Below are positions 9,653 through 19,500 of a DNA stretch of 64,000 bases, piece by piece (position 1 is the first letter of the stretch; every line of letters starts with the position of its first letter). The notes under the pieces are model-generated. The model did not search any database, was not told where the DNA came from, and saw only the letters and a program-made list of their open reading frames with translations. The stretch is from assembly GCA_022828225.1 (NCBI GenBank), contig JAJEJG010000005.1:62001-126000 (forward strand). Reading direction: 5' to 3'. Both the position numbers and the translations under genes were made by a program. Source of the DNA: Nitrospirales bacterium. GTDB lineage: Bacteria > Nitrospirota > Nitrospiria > Nitrospirales > UBA8639.

Positions 9653-10471
9653 ATGAGTCAGGCCTCACAACGCGCCCGCATTCATTTGCACCGCGGCAAT
9701 CTGTCGCAGGCGCGCCATTGGTGCGAAGAAGCCGTCAAAGAAGCCCGGGGTCACGACACCGATCAGGACCTGATTGCCGCGTTAGGCAACCTCGGCAACG
9801 TGTGCGCACAACTGGGAGAATACGCCGAAGCGGAAGCCTGTTATCACGAAGTACTCTCGCTCCAACGCCGCCAACACAATCCATCCACCGTAGGAGAAAC
9901 CCTGGTGAATCTCGGCAACCTCAAAGCCGACGCGGGCCAATTCAAAACGGCCAGGGCCTATTATCTGGAAGCCATCGACGTCCTGCAGCCCATTGAACAC
10001 CACCGCGCCCTGGGCCTCCTGTATAACAATCTGGCGTTGATGGAACTCGCCACCGGGCAACCCGACGACGCCGTCGTATATTTTCAAAGGGCCCTCGAGT
10101 GCCACCGCATGGTCGGCAATGAACTAGGCTTGGCCAACACCTTCAGCCAATTCGGCAAAGCTCTGCTTTCTCAAGGAGACGTGCAGCAAGCGGAACGCTG
10201 CCTCAATAACGCCAGCGAACACTTCATTAAACTCGGGCAGGAACCCAGCGAAGCCGCGGTGCTCCGTCTCCTGGCCGATATCTACGAAACCAGAAGAGAC
10301 CACGTGTCCGCGTTGCGCTGCCTTGAGCGGGCCGTCCAAGTGGACACGCGGTATAATCTCCCGGAGATCGAGACCGATCAGAACCGCCTCGCCCGCCTCC
10401 GGGCACAGGCCAAAGAAAGTCGAATCTCGTCCACGCCACCAACGATCAAAACTGAAAGGCCAGTTGAATAG
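9653..10471 (+). CDS. Tetratricopeptide repeat protein
   Basis: Repeated TPR signatures: ALGNLGNVCAQLGEYAEAEACYHEVL, TLVNLGNLKADAGQFKTARAYYLEAI, LYNNLALMELATGQPDDAVVYFQRAL. Confidence 0.9.
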   Translation: MSQASQRARIHLHRGNLSQARHWCEEAVKEARGHDTDQDLIAALGNLGNVCAQLGEYAEAEACYHEVLSLQRRQHNPSTVGETLVNLGNLKADAGQFKTARAYYLEAIDVLQPIEHHRALGLLYNNLALMELATGQPDDAVVYFQRALECHRMVGNELGLANTFSQFGKALLSQGDVQQAERCLNNASEHFIKLGQEPSEAAVLRLLADIYETRRDHVSALRCLERAVQVDTRYNLPEIETDQNRLARLRAQAKESRISSTPPTIKTERPVE

Positions 10472-11150
10472 GGCCGCCCAGCTTACTGCGCCCTCTCCTC
10501 CTGGAAGACGGCTGGGGTTGGCCGTCCTGGTCGTGACTCCCTCTCCCACTGGGAGGGGGCTGGGGTGAGGGCTCCCCTCCGGTGTTGCGGTCAACAATTT
10601 CCTGAAGAGGACCCCGGCACAACCCGCAACGATGCCGCTTTGTTGTAAGTGTGTGGCGTTGGCGATGATACGCGTGTCCGCACCAAGAACAACGCCACGT
10701 AAAATTCACGGAGGCCCGGGCGTCATCGCCAAGCGTATGATAAATCGTGATCCCCAAGCCATCGGCGTTCATCAGGGCCATGATCCGCCGAAACTCCCTC
10801 CCATGCGACGGACACCATTTCTTCACGTCAAACTGCCATTGATGAATCATCTCATGGGCCAGGGTGCCCCGGATCTCTTCAAAGGGTTGCCCGGACAGAA
10901 GCGGTACCGACAAGCGAATCACGCGCCCCTTGCCATGCCGTTCTTCAGGATCCACCCAGGAAATACGCGGACCCGTCCGGCTGCGGAAGAGACCGGCCGA
11001 AGCCGTCAGGCGGTTACTCCATTGAATCTCAATGGCCGACAGGCGGTTCTGGAAATACGAGCCATTCAACTCGCGCCAGATCGCCTGCAGATGTTCGACT
11101 GAAAGGGGAACGTTGATTGGAGTACGACGAGCCATGTCCCTCAACTGCAA
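10446..11150 (-). CDS. SprT-like zinc metalloprotease family protein
   Basis: LAHEMIHQWQFDVKKWCPSHGREFRRIM (HExxH) plus zinc ribbon CSWCGHAY...RHRCGLCRGPL. C-terminus contains a repeat-derived insert. Confidence 0.85.
   Translation of the reverse strand: MQLRDMARRTPINVPLSVEHLQAIWRELNGSYFQNRLSAIEIQWSNRLTASAGLFRSRTGPRISWVDPEERHGKGRVIRLSVPLLSGQPFEEIRGTLAHEMIHQWQFDVKKWCPSHGREFRRIMALMNADGLGITIYHTLGDDARASVNFTWRCSWCGHAYHRQRHTLTTKRHRCGLCRGPLQEIVDRNTGGEPSPQPPPSGRGSHDQDGQPQPSSRRRGRSKLGGPIQLAFQF
10490..10578. repeat. Two tandem (one diverged) copies of a palindromic REP-like repeat (CCCTCTCCC-x-GGGAGGGGGCTGGGGTGAGGG)
   Basis: ccctctcctcctggaagacggctggggttgg and ccctctcccactgggagggggctggggtgagggctccc; same family at 11276, 26691, 56384 and 60068. 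Confidence 0.8.
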
Positions 11151-11275
11151 TCTTCATGGAGTCTGAAGCCACGCTATGGTACCATGATTACCGGCTAAAC
11201 CAAAGCCTGCCCTGAGCGTAGCGCCAGCGAAGTCGAAGGGCTCCGTGCCGACCGTTTATTCTCCTCCCTTTTACA

Positions 11276-11312
11276 CCCTCTCCCCCGGCGGGAGAGGGCT
11301 GGGGTGAGGGGA
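11276..11312. repeat. Palindromic REP-like repeat
   Basis: accctctcccccggcgggagagggctggggtgagggg. Confidence 0.8.
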
Positions 11313-11338
11313 ACGAGAGCATTTACCGGAGAAACGTC

Positions 11339-11842
11339 ATGGTCCTCGAAACGACAACGAATCACCATCTCCTGTCCGATGAAGCCTACATGCACGAAGC
11401 GTTGCGACAAGCGGAGCAAGCGGCATCCGAAGGCGAGGTCCCCGTCGGGGCGATTCTCGTGCATGAAAATACCATCGTGGCCATGGGACGAAACGCCAGA
11501 GAACGCCGACAGGATCCGACGGCTCATGCGGAACTCATCGTGATCCGGGAAGCCGCGGAAAAGTTGCAATCCTGGCGATTAACTGGCACAACCCTATACG
11601 TGACGCTGGAACCCTGCCTCATGTGTGCCGGCGCCATGCTGCAAGCACGGATTCCTCGTTTGGTCTTCAGCACCTGGGACCCCAAAGCCGGGGCTTGCGG
11701 GTCCCTGTTTACGCTCCATGAGGACAACCGCTTGAATCACCAAATCGCCGTCACGCACGGCATATTGGAAAACGAGAGTCGCGACCTGCTGCAACGCTTC
11801 TTTCAACGGCTCAGGCAGGACCAGCCCCTCACCATGACCTGA
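11339..11842 (+). CDS. tadA: tRNA-specific adenosine deaminase
   Basis: EAYMHEALRQAEQAASEGEVPVGAILV...DPTAHAELIVIREAAEKLQSWRLTGTTLYVTLEPCLMCAGAMLQARI; HAE and PCxxC deaminase motifs. Confidence 0.96.
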   Translation: MVLETTTNHHLLSDEAYMHEALRQAEQAASEGEVPVGAILVHENTIVAMGRNARERRQDPTAHAELIVIREAAEKLQSWRLTGTTLYVTLEPCLMCAGAMLQARIPRLVFSTWDPKAGACGSLFTLHEDNRLNHQIAVTHGILENESRDLLQRFFQRLRQDQPLTMT

Positions 11843-11858
11843 AAGCCTACCGATATAC

Positions 11859-11946
11859 GGAGAGGTGCGAGAGTGGCCGAATCGGGCGGTCTCGAAAACC
11901 GTTGACCGGCAACGGTCCGTGGGTTCGAATCCCACCCTCTCCGCCA
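11859..11946 (+). tRNA. tRNA-Ser (CGA anticodon), CCA encoded
   Basis: GGAGAGG...CCTCTCC acceptor, G discriminator, encoded CCA, GGTTCGAATCC T-arm, anticodon loop ctCGAaa, extended class II variable arm. Confidence 0.93.
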
Positions 11947-12153
11947 TAATGTGAAGAGATGTGCAACACCGAGTGTCCTACAACCGCATCAATTAGCCGT
12001 AAACGAAAGGGTGGGATGCGAACCGGGGGTTCTGAAGGGGGTGTTCCCCCTTCACGGGGTGACCGGCGCAACGCGACGGCGCGAGGGGGCATGGCCCCCT
12101 AGCGGGAGCGCGGACTCCGCGCGACTTCGAATTTCCCACCCTCTCCGCCATAA
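11931..12153 (+). repeat. Direct repeat of the tRNA-Ser 3' end (putative att sites) bracketing ~200 bp
   Basis: CCCACCCTCTCCGCCATAA at 11931-11949 and again at 12135-12153 (19/19), with ttcgaat/ttcgaattt preceding each; inverted T-arm-like copy gggtgggatgcgaacc at 12009-12024. Confidence 0.8.
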
Positions 12154-12173
12154 CATGATTTAGCGAACTAACC

Positions 12174-15100
12174 ATGGCTGTTCATTCCGACCTGACGTTC
12201 ATCACAAACGAAAACAGGCAGAACCTCCTTGAGCGGTTCAAGGTACTGATCAAGGATACCGAATGCTTCGACGTCCTTGTCGGGTACTTCTACACCAGCG
12301 GGTTCCACGCACTCTATCAATCCCTTGAGAAAACGAGAAAAATCCGGATTCTCATCGGCATCAGCACGAACAAGACGACCCTGGAATTCATCGAACAAGC
12401 GCGCCAGACGAAATTGCAATTCTCCCATGCGGAAACAAAGAAGCACTTTTCCGATTTGCTGGTCGGCGAAATGACCCAGGCAGAAGACAGCAGGCAAGTT
12501 GAAGAGGGGGTGGCAAAATTCCTGGAGTGGCTGCAAAGCGGGAAGCTTGAGATCAAAGCGTATCCGACGGAGAACATCCACGCCAAGCTCTACATCATGA
12601 CCTTCGTTGAGGAAGACAGGGACGCGGGCAGGGTCATTACCGGTTCCAGCAACTTCACACAATCCGGGTTGGTGGACAACCTTGAATTCAACGTGGAGTT
12701 GAAAAACCGCGCCGACTACGAATTCGCCAGGACAAAATTCGAGGGGCTTTGGGAAAACGCCGTTGACGTAAAGGACAAGTACCTTGAAACCATCAGGGAA
12801 AAGACGTGGCTGAACGACACGATCACCCCTTATGAACTTTACCTCAAATTTCTCTACGAATATTTCAAAGACGAGCTTCGCCAAACCGATGAAGTGATCT
12901 TCAGGTATGTTCCAGATGAGTTCAAACGACTGGAATACCAGGAGCAGGCCGTCCTGAACGCCAAAAAGATCCTTGAAGAGTACGGCGGAGCATTCATCTC
13001 AGACGTCGTGGGGCTTGGAAAAACCTACGTTTCCGCCATGTTGGCAAACCAGCTCGACGGCAGAACGCTCGTCCTGGCGCCACCGGTGCTTCTGGAAAAA
13101 ACAAACCCGGGTTCATGGCCCAACGTCTTTTCCGACTTCAAAGTACACGCGGATTTTGAGTCGCTGGGCAAATTGGATCAGCTCATCCAACGCGGCACGG
13201 AAAGATACAAAAACGTCTTCATCGACGAAGCGCATCGCTTTAGAACGGAATCGAACGTCACCTACGAAAAGCTTGCCCAGATCTGTCGGGGTAAAAGGGT
13301 CGCATTAGTTACAGCAACCCCGCTGAACAACACGCCGAAGGACATTTTGAGCCAGATCAAATTGTTTCAAAACGCGAAGAAAAGCACCATCCCGAATGTA
13401 ACCAATCTTGAAGCATTCTTTGGTCGCCTCGAGCAAAACATCAAGAAATTGGACAGGCAGAAAAACCGCATGGAATACATGCAAACCGTCAAGGAAAACT
13501 CGCGAAAGATTCGCGAGTCCGTTTTGAAGTATCTCATGGTACGACGCACAAGAAAAGAGATTGAAAACTACTTTGCCGGTGATCTGCGAAATCAAAAACT
13601 CAAATTCCCCGAAGTGAAAAATCCTGAACCCGCTTTCTATCAGCTCAACGCAGAAGAAAGCGAAGTCTTCAGCAAGACAGTTGAACTCATCGCACAAAAA
13701 TTCAAATACGCGCGGTATATGCCCCTGCTGTATTACAAAGGCGAAGAGGGGCCGGACCAGATGGAACTACAAGCCCAGAAAAACCTGGGTCGCTTTATGA
13801 AAATCCTGCTCATCAAGCGATTGGAAAGCAGTTTTTACGCGTTCCGAAACAGCGTGGATCGCTTCGTTGCCTATTCCGACCATTTTCTCAAAGAACTCCT
13901 GAAAGGAAAGGTCTATATCAGCAAAGACTATGCAAACAAGATCTTTGACCTTTTGGAAAAAGACGACGACGAGGCGATCCAAAAACTGATTGACAGCGGC
14001 AAAGCAGAAGAATATCCGGCGCAGGATTTCAGCGACGGACTAAAGAAGGATTTAGAGAACGATCTGAAAATTCTCAAAGAAATACAAGATCTGTGGCGCG
14101 GCGTAAAAAGAGACCCAAAACTCCTCTCTTTTGCAGAGATTCTCTCAAACCGTCTCATATTAAAAGAGAACAAGCTGATTGTCTTTACTGAATCCAAGGA
14201 AACCGCCGACTATCTAGCCGAGAACCTGGAGAAAAAATTCTCCAATGAAGTGCTTGCCTTCACCGGCAGCTCCAGCGCGGCAACGCGGGAAAAAGTCATC
14301 GAAAATTTTGACGCCCGTGCCCGTTTCCCCAAAGACGATTATAGAATCCTTATCACGACGGAGGTCTTGTCCGAAGGCGTTAACCTGCACCGTTCAAACG
14401 TAGTCATCAACTACGACATTCCGTGGAATCCTACACGGCTCATGCAGCGCGTCGGGCGTATCAACCGCGTGGATACTGCTTTTGACAAAATTTACAGTTT
14501 TAACTTTTTCCCGACCGAGCAAGCCAACGATCAGATAAAGCTCAAAGAAGCCGCCGAGGCAAAAATCCAGGCGTTCATTACTCTTTTGGGATCCGATGCC
14601 AGGCTTTTAACCGAAGGGGAAGCCATCGAATCGCACGAGCTGTTCGATCGCCTCATCTCCAAAAAGACCATTACCGGTGAAGATGAAGAAACCGAAAGCG
14701 AATTGAAGTATTTGCAGGTCATACGAAATGTTCGCGATCACGACCCGAACTTGTTCGAGCAAGTAAAACGCCTTCCCCAAAAGGCGCGAACGGCAAAGAA
14801 GTACGCCGACAAAGAAAACCAATTGCTGACCTATTTCAGAAAAGGGAAACTCCAGAAGTTCTTTCTGGCTGGTGGGGGTGATTCCAGAGAAATTGACTTT
14901 ATGAGCGCGGCCGGACAGCTTGAATCCCAAACGAAAACAACGCGCGAAAAACTGCCCAGCGACTTCTATGACAAACTGGAGAAAAACAAACAGGCATTTG
15001 CCTCTGCAACGACCGAAGAAGACATGGCACTTAAAGCCCAGCGCGGTGGCAGTGACAGTACAATACAAGTGCTCAAAATCCTCAAAGCTGTAAGAGACTT

Positions 15101-15377
15101 TCGCCAATACACCGAAGACCAGGAAGCGTATCTCAAACGGGTGATGAATCGGCTTGAAGAAGGCGCATTGCCAAAACAGACGGCCAAAACCGTGCTCAAG
15201 GCCCTGGGGAAAGAGTCCAAAACAGGGCAGCCGCATCCACTCAAGGTGTTCGCAGTTCTGCAAAACAACGTCCCCAACGAATTGCTGGAAAGTCACGTCG
15301 CAGAAAGCGCCGCCCACGTCGCCGGTCCGCGGGAAATCATCTTATCCGAATATCTGATTGGCGAAGCAGGACAATGA
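12174..15377 (+). CDS. PLD-like nuclease domain fused to SNF2/SF2 helicase
   Basis: N-term ENIHAKLYIMTF...GRVITGSSNFTQSGL (single HxK...GSxN PLD motif); SDVVGLGKTYVSAML (Walker A), NVFIDEAHRF (DEAH), TEVLSEGVNLHRSNVVINYDIPWNPTRLMQRVGRINRVDT (helicase motifs V/VI). Confidence 0.92.
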   Translation: MAVHSDLTFITNENRQNLLERFKVLIKDTECFDVLVGYFYTSGFHALYQSLEKTRKIRILIGISTNKTTLEFIEQARQTKLQFSHAETKKHFSDLLVGEMTQAEDSRQVEEGVAKFLEWLQSGKLEIKAYPTENIHAKLYIMTFVEEDRDAGRVITGSSNFTQSGLVDNLEFNVELKNRADYEFARTKFEGLWENAVDVKDKYLETIREKTWLNDTITPYELYLKFLYEYFKDELRQTDEVIFRYVPDEFKRLEYQEQAVLNAKKILEEYGGAFISDVVGLGKTYVSAMLANQLDGRTLVLAPPVLLEKTNPGSWPNVFSDFKVHADFESLGKLDQLIQRGTERYKNVFIDEAHRFRTESNVTYEKLAQICRGKRVALVTATPLNNTPKDILSQIKLFQNAKKSTIPNVTNLEAFFGRLEQNIKKLDRQKNRMEYMQTVKENSRKIRESVLKYLMVRRTRKEIENYFAGDLRNQKLKFPEVKNPEPAFYQLNAEESEVFSKTVELIAQKFKYARYMPLLYYKGEEGPDQMELQAQKNLGRFMKILLIKRLESSFYAFRNSVDRFVAYSDHFLKELLKGKVYISKDYANKIFDLLEKDDDEAIQKLIDSGKAEEYPAQDFSDGLKKDLENDLKILKEIQDLWRGVKRDPKLLSFAEILSNRLILKENKLIVFTESKETADYLAENLEKKFSNEVLAFTGSSSAATREKVIENFDARARFPKDDYRILITTEVLSEGVNLHRSNVVINYDIPWNPTRLMQRVGRINRVDTAFDKIYSFNFFPTEQANDQIKLKEAAEAKIQAFITLLGSDARLLTEGEAIESHELFDRLISKKTITGEDEETESELKYLQVIRNVRDHDPNLFEQVKRLPQKARTAKKYADKENQLLTYFRKGKLQKFFLAGGGDSREIDFMSAAGQLESQTKTTREKLPSDFYDKLEKNKQAFASATTEEDMALKAQRGGSDSTIQVLKILKAVRDFRQYTEDQEAYLKRVMNRLEEGALPKQTAKTVLKALGKESKTGQPHPLKVFAVLQNNVPNELLESHVAESAAHVAGPREIILSEYLIGEAGQ

Positions 15378-16435
15378 ATTCGTTCCGTAACAACCGCCTG
15401 CGCGACCATGCCATACCCATGAGCACGGTGTGGCTACTCAACGACATCGCCGAGGCGAAGGGAAAACAGGCTTTATTCACGCGCCAGGCACCCCAAGCCC
15501 TCAAAGCACTCCGCGATACGGCCATCATTCAGAGCGCCGAATCCTCCAACCGCATCGAGGGGGTGACGGTTGCCCCGGCTCGCCTGTACCCGCTGGTGCT
15601 CGGCCAATCCAAACCCCGGGACCGCTCAGAGCAGGAGGTTCAAGACTATCGCCGCGCCTTGAACGAGATTCACTCCAATTACGCCGATCTTTCCATCGTG
15701 CCGGACACCTTGAAACGCCTGCACGCTCTTTGCCAATCCACCAGCGGCGACGCGGGGCAATTCAAACGAGTCGATAACGACATTATGGAATTCCCGCCCG
15801 GACAGGCCCCGGTGGTCCGGTTTCACTGCGTGAAGGCCGAGAAGACTCCGAGGGCTGTAGAAGAACTCTGCCGGCGTTACCAACACGCCCTGGACCAGGA
15901 AAATATCCCGCCGCTCATCGCCATTGCCGCCCTCGCCCTGGATTTCCTCTGCATTCATCCATTCCGGGACGGCAACGGCCGCGTATCCCGGCTACTCACT
16001 CTGCTGGCACTCTATCGGCACGGCTACGAGGTGGGTCGCTACATCAGCATGGAACGTCTCATCGAGGAATCTCGGGAGGACTACTACGAATGCCTCCGGC
16101 TCAGTTCCGCCCGCTGGCACGACGGCAAACACGAACCGATGCCTTGGTTCAATTTTATGCTCGCAATCATCCGCCGCGCATACGTCGAGTTGGAAGAACG
16201 CGCCGGTCAGCTCAAGGCTCCCCGGGGCGCCAAATCCGAGCGGGTGCTCGCCGCCATTCGTGCACAACCGGACGAATTTCGCCTGAGCGACCTGGAACGC
16301 GCCTGCCCCGGCGTCGGCCGAGAATGGATTCGCACCCTCCTGGCCGAATTGAAGAAATCCGGCGACGTTGCATGCAGGGGCCGAGGGCCTGGAGCTCGCT
16401 GGCGTTTTCGCAAAAATAAGGGTAGTAACGCCTGA
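15374..16435 (+). CDS. Fic family protein (N-terminal inhibitory motif, C-terminal winged-helix-like region)
   Basis: HPFRDGNGRVSRLL Fic motif; SNRIEG matches the [S/T]xxxE[G/N] inhibitory motif; starts inside the stop of the helicase gene (ATGA). Confidence 0.94.
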   Translation: MNSFRNNRLRDHAIPMSTVWLLNDIAEAKGKQALFTRQAPQALKALRDTAIIQSAESSNRIEGVTVAPARLYPLVLGQSKPRDRSEQEVQDYRRALNEIHSNYADLSIVPDTLKRLHALCQSTSGDAGQFKRVDNDIMEFPPGQAPVVRFHCVKAEKTPRAVEELCRRYQHALDQENIPPLIAIAALALDFLCIHPFRDGNGRVSRLLTLLALYRHGYEVGRYISMERLIEESREDYYECLRLSSARWHDGKHEPMPWFNFMLAIIRRAYVELEERAGQLKAPRGAKSERVLAAIRAQPDEFRLSDLERACPGVGREWIRTLLAELKKSGDVACRGRGPGARWRFRKNKGSNA

Positions 16436-16515
16436 GTAAGGGTAGAAATAAGGGTATTACCAGCATGCTCCGGTCCGAGGAAAACCATTTAGTCTGAATA
16501 TCTCCTCAGTGAATA

Positions 16516-19500
16516 ATGGATAAACTCGCTGCTCAAAAACTGGTGCGGGAAACGCTCCAAAGCTCCTTTAACAAGGAACGCTTTGTGTCTTTGATCAAAA
16601 ACTTGCTCAATCACATCGAGGAAGCCTCGTTCACTTACAAAGGCCAATACATCTTTGCTGACTTTCATGACTCAATCAGACTGGTCGAGCGCATAGGAAA
16701 GTATACGGACTCGGACAAGAAGCTTTTCGATATTCTCGTCGTCCATCTGCAAAAAGAAACCTCCCTGGAACGCGCCAGGACGAAGCAGAGAAATTTCGTT
16801 GCCAAGTACTTGAAAGGCAGTCGAGGCGGCGTACTGAAAGACGCGGCGCTGGTGGCATTCGTCGCACCGGACGGCGAGGACTGGCGATTCTCGTTCATCA
16901 AAATGGAATACAAGTTCAATGAAAAAGGCAAAGTTGAAGAAGAATTCACGCCTGCCCGCCGCTACTCCTTTTTAGTCGGCAAGAACGAAACCAGCCACAC
17001 CGCCCAAAGTCGCCTTCTTCCGCTTCTGTTGGACGACGAGAGACAACCGACACTCAAAGACCTGGAAGACGCCTTCAGCGTTGAGAAAGCCACCCAAGAG
17101 TTCTTTGAGAAATATCGCGACCTGTTCCTGCGGCTCCAAGAGGCCCTGGATAGAATCGTGGAAAAGGAACAAAAGATACGAGTCGAGTTTAAAAGCAAAC
17201 AAGTCAGCGTGGTCGATTTCGCCAAAAAGCTCCTGGGGCAGATCGTCTTTCTCTACTTCCTTCAAAAGAAAGGGTGGTTCGGAGTAAAGCGCGGCAGCCT
17301 ATGGGGGAGCGGTTCAAAGCACTTCCTGCGAGAACTGTTCGATGAGAAACACGGCGATTACAAAAACTTTTTCAACGATATTCTGGAGCCCCTGTTTTAC
17401 GAAGCCCTGCGGCTGGAACGTCCCGGTGATTATTACAGCCGTTTTGATTGCCGGATTCCCTTCCTGAACGGGGGATTGTTCGATCCTATCAATGACTACG
17501 ACTGGATAGAAACGGAAATCCTTTTGCCTGACGAGCTGTTCTCCAATGACCGCACGACGAAAGAAGGTGACGTCGGCGACGGCATTTTGGACGTCTTCGA
17601 CCGCTACAACTTCACGGTCAAGGAAGACGAGCCGTTGGAAAAAGAAGTGGCGGTTGATCCTGAGATGCTCGGAAAAGTCTTTGAGAACCTTCTTGAGATC
17701 AAAAATCGCAAATCCAAAGGCACCTACTACACGCCCCGCGAGATCGTCCATTACATGTGTCAGGAAAGCCTGATTGAATACCTGTACGGCGAATTTAATC
17801 CTGAAATAGTAGCTTATGAAACACTTGGCGACGACCAGATGGCGATGTTCGGAAATGAAGCCAAGAAAAAACAACTTGATCTGACGATCGAGCATCGCCG
17901 GCAATCTCTTATAGACAAAAAGGACATTGAGACACTGATACGCCATGGCGAGTCCGTCGTTGAGCACGAACGCCGGGTAGTCAGTGAAGGACGGGAAATC
18001 GGCCGTTACTCATTCAAACTCCCGGAACGTATCCGTGCCAACGCACCGCGTATCGATGAAAAACTGGCGGGCATCCGCGTCTGTGATCCGGCCGTCGGGT
18101 CAGGCGCGTTTGTGGTGGGAATGATGAATGAAATCATCAGGGCAAGAGGCGCCCTGACGCCGCACGTCGGCGAGAATCAAGAACGCACACCGTACGATTT
18201 CAAGCGCCATGCGATTCAAAACTGCCTCTACGGAGTAGATCTTGATTCCGGTGCGATAGAGATCGCCAAACTCCGCTTGTGGCTGTCGCTTGTCGTTGAC
18301 GAGGAAGAACGCGAAAGCATACAGCCGTTGCCGAATTTGGATTACAAGATCGTCTGCGGCAATTCTCTCTTGGGTGTGAACAAGCTTTTCAACCACAAAT
18401 CATTGAAGAAACTCGAAGAACTCAAACCCCTGCAATTCAATGAAACCAGCGCCGTCAAAAAGCAGAACCGCAAAAAACAGATTGATGACCTCATCGGCCA
18501 AATGACGAACGGACACAAAGACTTTGACTTTGAAGTGTATTTCTCGGAAGTGTTCCACGAAAAGAAAGGCTTTGACGTAGTGCTAGGCAATCCCCCATAT
18601 GTTGCACTCCAGAAAGACGGCGGCGAACTGGGACGGCTCTATAAGGACGCCGGCTTTGACACCTTCGCCCGCACCGGCGACGTCTACCAGCTTTTCTACG
18701 AGAAGGGTTGCCAGTTGCTCACGCCTGAGCGTGGTCTACTGGCCTACATCACGTCCAACAGTTGGCTGAAAGCGGAATATGGCAAATTCACCCGCCGCTA
18801 CTTCTCCGACAACCATACGCCGCTACGCCTGATTGAATTGGGCAAGGATATTTTTGCAAGCGCCATCGTTGACAGCAGCATCCTGATCGCGCGCCACGGC
18901 AAACACGGCGAGACCGGCCAAGCGGTGGATATGGACCGTCTGCCCGAGAAAGATTTCCCGCCTGCCGAGCATTACTGGGGAACGTTTCGACCGCAAGGAG
19001 AAAGGCCCTGGAGCACGCTTTCCACCATAGAACAGTCCATCATGGACAAGATGGAGGCTGCCGGCACTCCACTGAAACAGTGGGACGTGAAAATCAACCG
19101 AGGGATTACGACCGGCCTTAACGACGCCTTCATCATCGACAACTCAACCAAAGAGGCATTGATTGCCAAAGACCCGAACTCCGCGAAGATTTTCAAGCCT
19201 GTACTACGCGGCAGGGACATTCAGCGTTACCGAGCAAAATGGGCAGGATTGTGGTTGATCAACATCCCCTGGCATTTTCCATTACATTTGGATTCAGCAA
19301 TCAAAGAAAGCAGTCCCCAAGCAGAAGATTTGTTCAAAAAACAATATCCCACGATTTATCAGCATCTTCTTTCACACAAGTCCGCTCTGAGGTCTCGGAA
19401 TAAATCTGAAACTGGAATCCGATACGAATGGTATGCTCTTCAGCGTTGGGGAGCCCAATACCACGAGGAATTCGCCAAAGAGAAGTTGTTTTGGGCGGAT

